Below the pieces are notes generated by a model that was not told where the DNA came from, searched no databases, and saw only the letters and a program-made list of their open reading frames with translations. Shown here piece by piece: positions 9,047 to 16,934 of a stretch of DNA of 64,000 bases. The position numbers were made by a program, and so were the translations under genes. The DNA comes from Gp1-AA133 sp964641665 (GTDB lineage Bacteria; Acidobacteriota; Terriglobia; Terriglobales; Acidobacteriaceae). Numbering within the stretch: the first letter of the stretch is position 1; the number at the start of each line of letters is the position of its first letter. Location: positions 124,001 through 188,000 of the forward strand of contig CAZXKO010000013.1 of assembly GCA_964641665.1 (NCBI GenBank), read 5' to 3'.

Positions 9047-9892
9047 GTGCCCGTGAATCCCCAACTCGCTCCCGTAGGTCTTAGCGTCACTGCAACGCTC
9101 GCCTGGGGATTCAGCGATTTTGTCGGTGGCTATGCCTCGCGGCGGGCCAATGCGTTCCTGCTCACCACGATCACCCACGTGAGTGGCACATCGCTGATGC
9201 TCGTGCTCGCGCTCCTCCTCAAGGCTCCCTTCCCGGGCAAAAACAGCCTGTTCTGGGCAATGGCTGCGGGCCTCCTGGGAGGGACCGCGCTCGCGGTCTT
9301 CTATCGCGCGCTGGCGTCTGGGAACATGGGGTTGATCGCTCCGGTGGGTGCGGTCCTTGGGGCTGCTATCCCGACTGTAGTCGATACCTTCATCGAAGGC
9401 GTGCCCAGCCCGGTGCGCGTCATCGGATACGTCCTTGCAGGGGTCGGAATCTGGTTTATCTCGCGCACAGAGGGCCCCGCAGGGCGACCGCAAGGTATCG
9501 GGCTCGCGGTGATCGCTGGGATCGGCTTCGCGGGTTATTTCCTTTGCATCAAGCATGCCGGGAGCGGTTCGGTGTTCTGGATCGCTGCGGCCTCACGAGC
9601 TGTCTCGTTTGTCGCGACCGGCGCGATCGTGCTGGCGACCCGTCAGTTCCGGCCGATGGACGGCACCGGAGTCGCGTGGGGCCTTCTTGCTGGGCTACTC
9701 GACGTCACCGGGAGTGCCTTCTTCATTCATGCCAGCCAGACCGGACGCATGGATGCCGCCGTGATGATCAGCTCGCTCTATCCGGCAGTTACAGTTCTTC
9801 TGGCGCGTTTCTTCTTGAAAGAGCACTTCTCGCGCTGGCGCGTCGTCGGGCTCCTGGCGGCGCTGTTGGCCGTGCCGATGATTGCGCTGTAG
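9047..9892 (+). CDS. EamA/DMT-family transporter
   Basis: An inner-membrane permease of the drug/metabolite transporter superfamily. The 281 residues contain about ten hydrophobic helices in two EamA repeats (about 10-138 and 153-281). Typical features are AWGFSDFVGGYASRR near the start and SSLYPAVTVLLARFFLKEHFS in the second repeat. The start is GTG. The substrate cannot be read from sequence. It lies about 90 bp upstream of an ABC ATPase on the same strand but the two families do not normally work together. Confidence 0.85.
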   Translation: MPVNPQLAPVGLSVTATLAWGFSDFVGGYASRRANAFLLTTITHVSGTSLMLVLALLLKAPFPGKNSLFWAMAAGLLGGTALAVFYRALASGNMGLIAPVGAVLGAAIPTVVDTFIEGVPSPVRVIGYVLAGVGIWFISRTEGPAGRPQGIGLAVIAGIGFAGYFLCIKHAGSGSVFWIAAASRAVSFVATGAIVLATRQFRPMDGTGVAWGLLAGLLDVTGSAFFIHASQTGRMDAAVMISSLYPAVTVLLARFFLKEHFSRWRVVGLLAALLAVPMIAL

Positions 9893-9979
9893 AAGGGCGG
9901 TTCACTCGCCTTACCGACTACCTAAGGGCCGTTGGCGTTCCGCTCGCGAGACTCGGCAGAGAGCTGTTACCATCGCCCG

Positions 9980-10771
9980 GTGGCCCTGGTTGAAGTCCGC
10001 AACCTCACCAAGATTTATCCACTCGGTGAATCGATCTTCGGTGGCGACGCCAAGGGCGAAGTGCGCGCTGTCGACGATGTTTCCCTGGTGATCGAGGCGG
10101 GAGAAACTCTCGGCCTGGTGGGCGAATCAGGGTCGGGGAAGAGCACGCTCGGACGCCTCGTTCTGCGATTGATTGCGCCAACCTCGGGCAGCATTCGCTT
10201 CGATGGTCACGACCTGCTCGCCGTCGGTGGCCGTGAGTTGCGCCGCCTGCGGCGCGACATGCAGATCATCTTTCAAGACCCGTTTGGCTCGCTGGACCCC
10301 AGGTTGCGCGTGGACGAGGTCATCGCCGAACCGCTTTTGATCCACGAGCGCATGAGCCCGGACACGAGACGTGCGCGGGTCAACCAGTTGCTGGGCGCCG
10401 TTGGGATGGATGAATCTGCGGGTCGCCGGTTCCCGCACGAATTCAGCGGCGGACAACGCCAGCGCATCGGCATCGCCCGCGCTCTAGCGCTGCGCCCCCG
10501 GTTCATCGTGGCCGACGAGCCCGTGTCGGCCCTCGACGTCAGCGTGGGCGCGCAAATCGTGAACCTGCTGGCTCAGCTGCAGCGAGAGTTTAAGCTGACC
10601 TATCTTTTTATCTCGCACTCGATGCCTGTGGTGCGCTACGTGACCACCCGCGTCGCCGTGATGCATCACGGAAAGATTGTCGAAACCGGCCCGACCGAAC
10701 AAATCACCGAACGGCCTCAACATCCTTACACGATGAGCTTGTTGGGTGCGACGCCGGAGATCACAGTCTGA
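9980..10771 (+). CDS. peptide/nickel-type ABC transporter ATP-binding protein (OppF/DppF-like)
   Basis: This 263-aa cytoplasmic ATPase would energise an oligopeptide-type importer. It has Walker A GESGSGKST, Q-loop IIFQDPFGSLDPR, signature FSGGQRQR, Walker B FIVADEP, the D-loop SALDVS and H-loop FISHS. The C-terminal PQHPYTMSLLGA is the usual oligopeptide-family end. The frame opens at a TTG at 9932, but GTG 9980 gives the normal family N-terminus (MALVEVRNLTKIY). It is an orphan: no permease, binding protein or second ATPase lies in the window. Confidence 0.9.
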   Translation: MALVEVRNLTKIYPLGESIFGGDAKGEVRAVDDVSLVIEAGETLGLVGESGSGKSTLGRLVLRLIAPTSGSIRFDGHDLLAVGGRELRRLRRDMQIIFQDPFGSLDPRLRVDEVIAEPLLIHERMSPDTRRARVNQLLGAVGMDESAGRRFPHEFSGGQRQRIGIARALALRPRFIVADEPVSALDVSVGAQIVNLLAQLQREFKLTYLFISHSMPVVRYVTTRVAVMHHGKIVETGPTEQITERPQHPYTMSLLGATPEITV

Positions 10772-10779
10772 AAATGGCG

Positions 10780-10861
10780 ACGTGCGATTGCCGATTGGCG
10801 ATTGAAAATCCACACTGCGGTTGAACTCAAATCGCCAATCGCAAATCGGCGATCGCCAATA
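10780..10861. repeat. family G repeat (GATTGCCGATTGG type), inverted pair
   Basis: Repeated words GCGATTGCCGATTGGCGATT and their reverse complement (ATCGCCAATCGCAAATCGG) form a long imperfect stem just after the ABC gene. A related copy is at 21385-21422. It may act as a 3' stabiliser or terminator. Confidence 0.65.
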
Positions 10862-10927
10862 GGCTCCTAAGTGGCACACTGCGATGTCCACGGTTTATGC
10901 TTAAGGCTGCATTCCTGGAGAGCCACC

Positions 10928-11452
10928 ATGAAACGTTCGTTTGTTTTCGTGCTTGTTTTCTGCGCGCTCGCCACTTCCAGCTTCGCGCAAAAGAAAAATC
11001 CGGTCACTACGGTGATTAAGGAAATCATGCCGCGCCAGGCGAAGAACCTGCAGGGCGCCGTGGAAACCATGCCAGCCGATAAGTTTGGCTTCAAGCCGAC
11101 AGAGCCGCAGATGACATTCGGGCACCTGGTTTCTCATGTCATCGATTCGAACTATTACCTCTGCGCCAAGGCCAGCGACATCGCGCAACCCAAGGTCGAC
11201 GCACCCAAGGAAACCGACAAAGATGCGCTGGTCGCGGCCTTGAAAGCTTCGTTCGACTTCTGCACGGCGAGCCTGGCGAAAGTCGACGATTCAAAGCTGG
11301 GCGACACGATTCAAGCCTACGGCGGACGCGAGGTGCCGCGGGCCTGGGCCTTGATCGCCCTGACCAACGACTGGGCCGACCACTACGCCGCCGCCGCGAC
11401 CTACCTGCGGTTGAATGGATTGCTGCCACCCACGGCGCAGCCGAAGAAGTAG
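10928..11452 (+). CDS. exported DinB-like four-helix protein
   Basis: The product (174 aa) has a signal peptide (cleavage after TSSFA, residue 20) followed by a DinB/YfiT-like domain. The domain shows the usual helix with FGHLVSHVID and the later helix NDWADHYAAAATYLR. His66 or His70 and His152 could bind a metal as in the family, although a full ligand triad is not certain. The ATG at 10928 follows a CTGGAG ribosome site; an upstream start at 10871 would bury the signal peptide. DinB-like proteins include metal-dependent thiol transferases; the role of periplasmic members is unknown. Confidence 0.75.
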   Translation: MKRSFVFVLVFCALATSSFAQKKNPVTTVIKEIMPRQAKNLQGAVETMPADKFGFKPTEPQMTFGHLVSHVIDSNYYLCAKASDIAQPKVDAPKETDKDALVAALKASFDFCTASLAKVDDSKLGDTIQAYGGREVPRAWALIALTNDWADHYAAAATYLRLNGLLPPTAQPKK

Positions 11453-11505
11453 CCGCTGACCAAGCAGACTCTGGGCTGCGCGCAGACCCACGGTGTGTAG
11501 AGAAA

Positions 11506-12540
11506 TTACTCGATCTGAACCAGATCGCCTGCCACGGAGGGAACCGGCGGCGGCATCTGCGGCGCACGCCACGAATCGAAGATCGACACTTGATGCACGC
11601 ACGAAACCGTGCAGTGCGGCGCGCAGGATTTCTCGGTGACAAACTCGCGGCGGATGTCGACCAAGGTGTATTTCTCCAACGGCACCGCCGGATAGCCGCG
11701 CTGCTGCGAGCAGTAGTGCACCAACCCGTCTTCGCAGATGTAGAGATAGCGAGCCCCGGCGCGACAACGCCACTGGTTGGGACGCCCTTGCGCGATGTTG
11801 TCCTGGAAAGAATTGATGCGCGTGAAGCTGCGCTTCTCCATCGACTTCATCGCGTGGTAAACGGCGCGTTCTTCGTCGTTCAATGGTTGCAGCTGTCCAC
11901 TTCCGTCGTGAATGATTCCGATCGTTGAACTGAAGCCCAGCGCCATAGCGCGCCGGCCGATGGTCAGCGCATCCTGCGGGTTCTTCACGCCCCCGCCCAC
12001 CACCGAGTTGATGTTCACGTGGAAGTCGGCGTGTTCGGCGAGAAGTTCGAGCTTCTTCTCGAGAACCTTCAGGCTCTTTTTGGAAACATCGTCGGGCGTG
12101 ACGTTATCGATCGAAATCTGCAGCCACTCCAGACCCGCCTTGTTCAGGCGCTGGATGCACTCCGCCACCAGCAGGTAGCCATTGGTGATCAGGCCGGCGA
12201 TCATGCCGTTCTTCCGAATGCGTCGGATCACCTCATCCAGTTCAGGATGCAACAGCGGCTCGCCGCCACTGATCGTAATTACGGACGTGCCCAGCTCGGC
12301 CAGCTTGTCCACCCGGCGGAACATGGTTTCGATGGGCACCGGTTTCGAGAAGTCGTCGTACTCGTTGCAGTATTCGCAAGCCAGATTGCAGCGGCGAATG
12401 GGAATGATGTGCGCCAGCAGCGGATGGTCGGTAGAAGCAAGTCCTCTGGCGACCATGCGGGCGCCGCGAATATTGCGGCGCAGCGCCTTGAGGCGCCGCT
12501 TCAGAGATGTAGGGCTGGACGGCATGACGTTATCGTTCAT
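11506..12540 (-). CDS. radical SAM protein with C-terminal cysteine-rich region
   Basis: The CxxxCxxC motif for the radical [4Fe-4S] cluster is at Cys51, Cys55, Cys58 (RCNLACEYCNE). SAM-binding features follow (ISGGEPLLHPEL, LITNGYLL, WLQISIDN). The last 100 residues contain further cysteines (WRCRAG, YICEDG, HYCSQQ, SCAPHCTVSC) that may bind one or two auxiliary clusters, as in SPASM-type enzymes. The length of 344 aa fits MoaA/PqqE-like proteins. The substrate is unknown: no precursor peptide or cofactor pathway gene is adjacent. The start has no strong ribosome site; Met6 is an alternative. Confidence 0.8.
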   Translation of the reverse strand: MNDNVMPSSPTSLKRRLKALRRNIRGARMVARGLASTDHPLLAHIIPIRRCNLACEYCNEYDDFSKPVPIETMFRRVDKLAELGTSVITISGGEPLLHPELDEVIRRIRKNGMIAGLITNGYLLVAECIQRLNKAGLEWLQISIDNVTPDDVSKKSLKVLEKKLELLAEHADFHVNINSVVGGGVKNPQDALTIGRRAMALGFSSTIGIIHDGSGQLQPLNDEERAVYHAMKSMEKRSFTRINSFQDNIAQGRPNQWRCRAGARYLYICEDGLVHYCSQQRGYPAVPLEKYTLVDIRREFVTEKSCAPHCTVSCVHQVSIFDSWRAPQMPPPVPSVAGDLVQIE

Positions 12541-12624
12541 GCTATTAGAGCACAGGCATGGATTGCCAGAGGCCTGGAATCAGCGTGTGGCGAAAATTTG
12601 GGGGCGAATGGCGACCCGGAAGGT

Positions 12625-13005
12625 TCACGCTGCCTCGTGCCCGGCTGCCGCCAGGGCCTCGACCGCCTTCTCCACCCAGGCGCGCTTCACCAGGACGTAG
12701 TCGGTGTCGAATGTGGACACGGCAAAGATTGGGATCGCACGATCGGAGAGGGGCTGAACAAACGACGTGAGAATCCCCGTTTCAGGGAACGGAAACGGCC
12801 CTTCGAGTTTCAGGCAGGTCCAGTCCGTTTCAGGATGAACTTCGAGGGGAACTTGGGCGGCGAGGCAAACAATCGAGAGCTCGTCCTGGGTCCGCGTGAC
12901 CGAGAAAAACGGGCCATGCAGGGCCCACTCAGGAACCGCGGCGTTCGCCGGGAGCCGACAGACCGCAAACGAACCGGGAACCAGGGAGAACTTCAGCTTG
13001 CGCAC
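12625..13005 (-). CDS. ACT-domain protein
   Basis: A 126-aa protein resembling the paired-ACT amino-acid-sensing family. It has the N-terminal KLKFSLVPGSFAVCRLP and the C-terminal GILTSFVQPLSDRAIPIFAVSTFDTDYVLV, the usual ligand-binding strand-helix-strand. I prefer GTG 13005 because GGAGG lies 8 bases upstream; GTG 13011 would be only 2 bases from it. It probably binds an amino acid, but the regulated partner is unknown. It lies beside the racemase gene, 133 bp away with a family A repeat between. Confidence 0.7.
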   Translation of the reverse strand: MRKLKFSLVPGSFAVCRLPANAAVPEWALHGPFFSVTRTQDELSIVCLAAQVPLEVHPETDWTCLKLEGPFPFPETGILTSFVQPLSDRAIPIFAVSTFDTDYVLVKRAWVEKAVEALAAAGHEAA

Positions 13006-13063
13006 GGGCACTGCCTCCGCCGTCCTTCGTCAAGAAGCAGAGCATTGTAGCAACTCCACAACC

Positions 13064-13111
13064 CGCGGAGGGGCAGACGCCCTCGTCTGCCCGGTCGGCG
13101 ACAGCCGACCC
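13064..13111 (+). repeat. family A two-hairpin element, intergenic copy
   Basis: Hairpin 1 is GGGCAGACG / CGTCTGCCC (13071-13079 with 13084-13092, loop CCCT). Hairpin 2 is GGTCGGC / GCCGACC (13093-13099 with 13104-13110). The layout is the same as in the copies inside mnmG and tgt. Confidence 0.85.
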
Positions 13112-13138
13112 ACGAAAAACGCGCCCGAACCAAGCCGT

Positions 13139-13831
13139 CTACTGCCCCACCGCCTTCCGCAGTGCCGCCCTCGCCAGCAGCCGGGTGGAGTCGAGTGGCG
13201 GCAACGGCGACGACTCCGCGGTCACGATCAGCGGGATCTCGGTGCAACCGAGCACAACGGCATCGCAGCCTTCGTCTTTCAGTGCGCGGATCACTTCCGT
13301 GAAGTAGGCCCGCGAGCAGGGTAGGAATAGCCCGTTCACCAGTTCGTCGAAGATGATCGAATTGATCTTGTCGCGTTGCAGCGAATCGGGGATGCGGTAC
13401 TCGATTCCCGCCGCCTTCAGTTTCTGCGGATACACGGGCCCTTCCATCAGGTAGCGAGTGCCTAAAACACCCAGGCGCTTAAAGTGATTACGCTTGGCCT
13501 CGCAAGCCGCTTCCTGCGCGATGTGCAGCCAAGGCCGTGGCGAGCGATGCTCGACCAGGTCAAAAGCCTGGTGGATGGTGTTATCAGGGCAAATCAGAAA
13601 GTCGGCTCCAGCGCGGGCGAGTCTCTCCGCCGACGACATCATCAGCTCGGCCACTCCTGCCCAATCCCCCGCGTCGATGAATTTCATGTACTCGGCCAAG
13701 GGGTGGTTGTGCATCGACACTTCCGGATGGTTGTGACGGCCGAGCAGTTCCGCGCCTTCCAGACAAACAGTCCGATAGCAAAGCGCGGCTCCCTCCGCGC
13801 TGCAAGCGACGATCCCGATGTGCTGAGGCAT
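13139..13831 (-). CDS. aspartate/glutamate racemase family protein
   Basis: A 230-aa cofactor-independent amino acid racemase family member. The two catalytic cysteines are visible: Cys81 in ICPDNTIH and Cys196 in VLGCTEIPL. The length is normal (about 230). In many relatives the first cysteine is in a C-x-N-T context; here it is CPDNT, a variant with one more residue. The substrate may be aspartate, glutamate or a related compound. It follows the adenosine-deaminase family gene on the same strand. Confidence 0.85.
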   Translation of the reverse strand: MPQHIGIVACSAEGAALCYRTVCLEGAELLGRHNHPEVSMHNHPLAEYMKFIDAGDWAGVAELMMSSAERLARAGADFLICPDNTIHQAFDLVEHRSPRPWLHIAQEAACEAKRNHFKRLGVLGTRYLMEGPVYPQKLKAAGIEYRIPDSLQRDKINSIIFDELVNGLFLPCSRAYFTEVIRALKDEGCDAVVLGCTEIPLIVTAESSPLPPLDSTRLLARAALRKAVGQ

Positions 13832-13847
13832 TGCGTTGTTTCGTGGT

Positions 13848-13889
13848 GACAGCCGCCCCCGGCCGTCCCGCCGAGCGCTGCCCGGTCAG
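13848..13889. repeat. degenerate family A element
   Basis: The stretch around AGCCGCCCCCGGCCGTC and CCGAGCG resembles the GC-rich variant of the two-hairpin element in mnmG at 54906-54953. The first stem is imperfect. Confidence 0.45.
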
Positions 13890-13900
13890 CTTTGTGGAGA

Positions 13901-14920
13901 CTAAGTCCGCGCGGCCACGGTGTCGAACAGGTTCAGAAACTCCAGTTTCTTCTCCGCCGGCAGGAACGCCGCTTCAAACGAATTCCGTGCCAGCTCACGC
14001 AGGTGTTCTTCGGTGAATCCGAACTGTTCCTGCACCAACTGATACTCCCGTGCCAGGGAAGTCTCGAACAGGGCCGGGTCATCGCTGTTGAGCGTGATCA
14101 TCACACCCGAATCGAAGTAAGCTCGTACCGGGTGCTCGGCGATCGCCGGGCACACTCCGGTTTTCAGGTTGCTGGTCACGCAAATCTCGACCGGAATTTG
14201 TCGCTCGGCGAGTTCCTGGATCAGGTCCGGATCCTGGTGTGCCGTCAATCCATGCCCGATGCGCTCGGCACGCAGATTCAGCGCGCCCCAGATCGATTCC
14301 GGCCCTGCCGTCTCACCGGCGTGCGCGGTCAGCCGCAGCCCGTGCTCGGCGCAGTAGGCATACACTTCGCGGAACAACTCGGGACCAGCCTTGCGCTCGT
14401 CGCCCCCCATCCCAAAACCCACCACGTTTCGATCCTGATACTGCACCGCAAGTTCGGCGACCCGCTGCGCCTCGGCCGAGCCGAAGTGACGCACCGCATC
14501 GAAGATCCACAGCAGAGATACGCCGAAATCGCGCGCGCCTCGCGCCCGTCCCCGTTCCAGCCCCTCAAAGATAGCGGCGAAGTTCTGCTTCCGGAACAGA
14601 CACACCCCTACCGATAGGTAGACCTCGGCGTGAAGCACGTTCTCGGCCTTGAGCCGCTCCATCAGCCGATAGGTGATGAGCTCATAGTCCGCCGGGGTCT
14701 TCAGATGCTCAGTAATGTTCTTGAACGACATCAGGAAGCCGGCGAAATCGGAGTGCTGGTAGAGCGCCTCGACTTCGGCCAACGTCGTGTTCAGGCCGTG
14801 ACCGTGCTGGATCTCGAGCAGCGTCGCCGGTTCAATCGCGCCTTCCAGATGAAGATGCAGTTCCGCCTTCGGCAGGGCCAGTACGAAAGCACTGGGATTC
14901 GGGTTGGCGAACAAGCCCAT
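13901..14920 (-). CDS. adenosine deaminase family protein
   Basis: A 339-aa TIM-barrel zinc hydrolase. Zinc ligands and catalytic residues are present: His22 and His24 (HLHLEG), His200 and Glu203 (HAGET), His223 (RIGHG), Asp280 and Asp281 (NSDDPALF). ATG 14920 gives the standard N-terminus although no ribosome site is obvious. The substrate could be adenosine, adenine or aminodeoxyfutalosine of the alternative menaquinone route; sequence alone does not decide and no menaquinone gene is in the window. Confidence 0.85.
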   Translation of the reverse strand: MGLFANPNPSAFVLALPKAELHLHLEGAIEPATLLEIQHGHGLNTTLAEVEALYQHSDFAGFLMSFKNITEHLKTPADYELITYRLMERLKAENVLHAEVYLSVGVCLFRKQNFAAIFEGLERGRARGARDFGVSLLWIFDAVRHFGSAEAQRVAELAVQYQDRNVVGFGMGGDERKAGPELFREVYAYCAEHGLRLTAHAGETAGPESIWGALNLRAERIGHGLTAHQDPDLIQELAERQIPVEICVTSNLKTGVCPAIAEHPVRAYFDSGVMITLNSDDPALFETSLAREYQLVQEQFGFTEEHLRELARNSFEAAFLPAEKKLEFLNLFDTVAART

Positions 14921-15039
14921 GTTTGGGATTTTAGATTTCCCATTGCCGGTTGGGGCAAAATTATTTGGCGAGTGATTTGGTAAAGAGACGCGGCTCGCCG
15001 CGCCTGCGAGAAAGCAAGGCAATCCCTACCGTCGTGGCC

Positions 15040-16596
15040 CTAGTTTCCCTGCCCCGCGAACTCACTATGGTGCCGGCTATACAACCAGTAGATCGTCAGC
15101 CCGATGAACAGCCAGGCGAAGAAGCGAAGCCAGGTGAGGATGGGCAACCCCGACATCAGGAGCACGCAAAAGAAAACACTCAGCACTGGCGCGGCCAGGC
15201 CGCCGGGAGCCCGGAATCCGCGATGCCGTCCCGGGTCGCGGAAGCGCAGGATGATCACACCAATCGACACGAGCACGAATGCAAACAGCGTGCCGATATT
15301 TGACAGATCCGCCAACGTTCCAATATCCAGGATTCCCGCCGGAACTCCCACCACGAAGCCCGCGATCCAGGTCGCCGTGGCCGGCGTGCGGAAGCGCGGA
15401 TGCACCCGGCCGAACAGCTTCGGCATCAGGCCGTCGCGTGACATGGCAAACCACACCCGCGCCTGGCCCAATTGAAACACCAGCAGCGATGAAATCATCC
15501 CCATCATCGCGCCAAACAAGACTCCCAGCCGCACCCAGTGCAAACTGTGCGATCCGGTCGCCAGGCTCAGCTGCTTCATGCTGTTCACCACCGGAGCGGC
15601 GTCGTCGAGCATCGACTGCCAGGGCACAATGCCGGTCAGGGTCACGGCCACGCCGATGTAGAGCACCGTACACACCACCAGGGTGGCGATGATGCCGATA
15701 GGCAAATCCCTTTGTGGGTTCTTGGCTTCTTCCGCCGCAGTGGAGACCGAATCGAAGCCGATATAGGTAAAGAAAATGATTGACCCGCCCGTCAGAATTC
15801 CAGAGAAGCCGTTGGGCGCAAACGGATGCCAATACCCCGGATGCAGATAGTGTGTGCCGGCGATGATGAAAGCGATGATGGCGGCGATTTTGAGGATCAC
15901 CATGGTGTTGTTGGCTTCCGCTGATTCGCGAATGCCCCGCACCAGAATCATCGTGAGGATCATCACCACCAGAAAGGCCGGGAAGTTGAAGCCAAAATGA
16001 AGGCCGGGAGGGTAGAGCTTGTCGCCCTTGAGGTCGCTCAGTCCCGCCGGCAGATACGCCGGAGTGATCCAGCGCAGCGCCGGATGCCAGCCGAACCAGT
16101 CAAACATGTCCACTAGGTGGGCCGAGAAGCCAACACTCACCGCCATGTTGCTGACCGCGTACTCGAGGATCAGGTCCCAGCCGATGATCCACGCGATCAA
16201 CTCGCCCATGGTGGCGTAGGTGTAGGTGTAAGCGCTGCCCGCGATCGGAATCATCGACGCCAGTTCCGCATAGCACAACGCGGTGAACGCGCACACGATC
16301 GCCACCAGCACCAGCGACAACGCCAGCGCGGGCCCGGCACCGGGACGCCCCAGAGAAGCCGTGTGCTTGATCAGGTAATCGAGCAGGGGAGCGTTCAGGA
16401 TGGACGAGGTATCGAACTTTTGCCCGGCGATCGCGGTCCCTACGACGGTGAAAATGCCGGAGCCAATGACGGCGCCGATCCCCAAAGCAGTGAGGGAGAG
16501 CGGCCCCAGGGTTTTCGTCAGTCGCCGGTCGGCGTCTTCCGAGTCGGAAATTAGCTTGTCAATGGACTTCTTGGCAAAAAGTTGAGTGGTCGCCAG
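15040..16596 (-). CDS. amino acid permease, APC superfamily (CAT type)
   Basis: An inner-membrane cationic/neutral amino acid transporter with about twelve helices. The N-terminal KKSIDKLISDSEDADRRL and helix 1 LTALGIGAVIGSGIF are diagnostic. GFDSVSTAAEEAKNPQRDLP is the conserved loop after helix 6 to 7. The frame is open to a TTG at 16662, but that extension is encoded by GC-rich hairpin sequence and has no ribosome site. CTG at 16596 lies 7 bases after GGGAG and produces the usual family N-terminus, so I place the start there; it is a rare start codon and therefore uncertain. Confidence 0.85.
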   Translation of the reverse strand: MATTQLFAKKSIDKLISDSEDADRRLTKTLGPLSLTALGIGAVIGSGIFTVVGTAIAGQKFDTSSILNAPLLDYLIKHTASLGRPGAGPALALSLVLVAIVCAFTALCYAELASMIPIAGSAYTYTYATMGELIAWIIGWDLILEYAVSNMAVSVGFSAHLVDMFDWFGWHPALRWITPAYLPAGLSDLKGDKLYPPGLHFGFNFPAFLVVMILTMILVRGIRESAEANNTMVILKIAAIIAFIIAGTHYLHPGYWHPFAPNGFSGILTGGSIIFFTYIGFDSVSTAAEEAKNPQRDLPIGIIATLVVCTVLYIGVAVTLTGIVPWQSMLDDAAPVVNSMKQLSLATGSHSLHWVRLGVLFGAMMGMISSLLVFQLGQARVWFAMSRDGLMPKLFGRVHPRFRTPATATWIAGFVVGVPAGILDIGTLADLSNIGTLFAFVLVSIGVIILRFRDPGRHRGFRAPGGLAAPVLSVFFCVLLMSGLPILTWLRFFAWLFIGLTIYWLYSRHHSEFAGQGN

Positions 16597-16650
16597 AAGA
16601 TCGCTCCCGGTTAAGGTATCGCCGGCACCGCCGGCCGAGCACGCGCAGAA

Positions 16651-16690
16651 CCCGGAAAACAACGAGGGCGGACCCGAAGGCCCGCCCTCG
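16651..16690 (-). terminator. rho-independent terminator of the small basic protein gene
   Basis: A 9-bp perfect stem, CGAGGGCGG (16663-16671) with CCGCCCTCG (16682-16690), has a 10-base loop. On the minus strand it is followed immediately by TTGTTTTCC. It starts 12 bases after the stop codon of the gene at 16702. Confidence 0.8.
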
Positions 16691-16701
16691 AACCTGACGC
16701 T

Positions 16702-16866
16702 CTATCCGCGCTTGGACTGCCCGCGCGCCATCTTTTTGACCTTGCTCTTTTTCGATCCGCGGGCGTAGTCGCGGGGTTTGAGCGGATGCTCGGCCTTGCG
16801 CTTCTTGCGCGCGGCTCGTTTGACTTTCTTGCGTTCGTCTTTGCTAAGAGTGGATGTATTTGCCAT
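16702..16866 (-). CDS. 54-residue highly basic protein
   Basis: An open frame from ATG 16866 to TAG 16702 encodes 54 residues with more than twenty Lys or Arg and few acidic residues (KKVKRAARKKRKAEHPL, then YARGSKKSKVKKMARGQ). It has its own strong terminator, which supports real transcription. The upstream Shine-Dalgarno is poor. The composition suggests a nucleic-acid or ribosome binding protein. I do not recognise a family. It lies between the permease and the helicase genes, all on the minus strand. Confidence 0.65.
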   Translation of the reverse strand: MANTSTLSKDERKKVKRAARKKRKAEHPLKPRDYARGSKKSKVKKMARGQSKRG

Positions 16867-16934
16867 GATCTTTAGTTTGCATTCCTGACTGCAAAATCAC
16901 CAAATTCCCCAATTGCTCAATTTTTCATTTCTCT

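Noticed and set aside
9047..10771. EamA permease and OppF-like ATPase as one transporter
   Set aside because: DMT permeases do not use ABC ATPases; adjacency is probably chance.
12541..13050. A plus-strand frame opposite the radical SAM and ACT genes (12019-13050)
   Set aside because: Arg/His/Gln-rich translation antisense to two genes with clear domains; a coding shadow.
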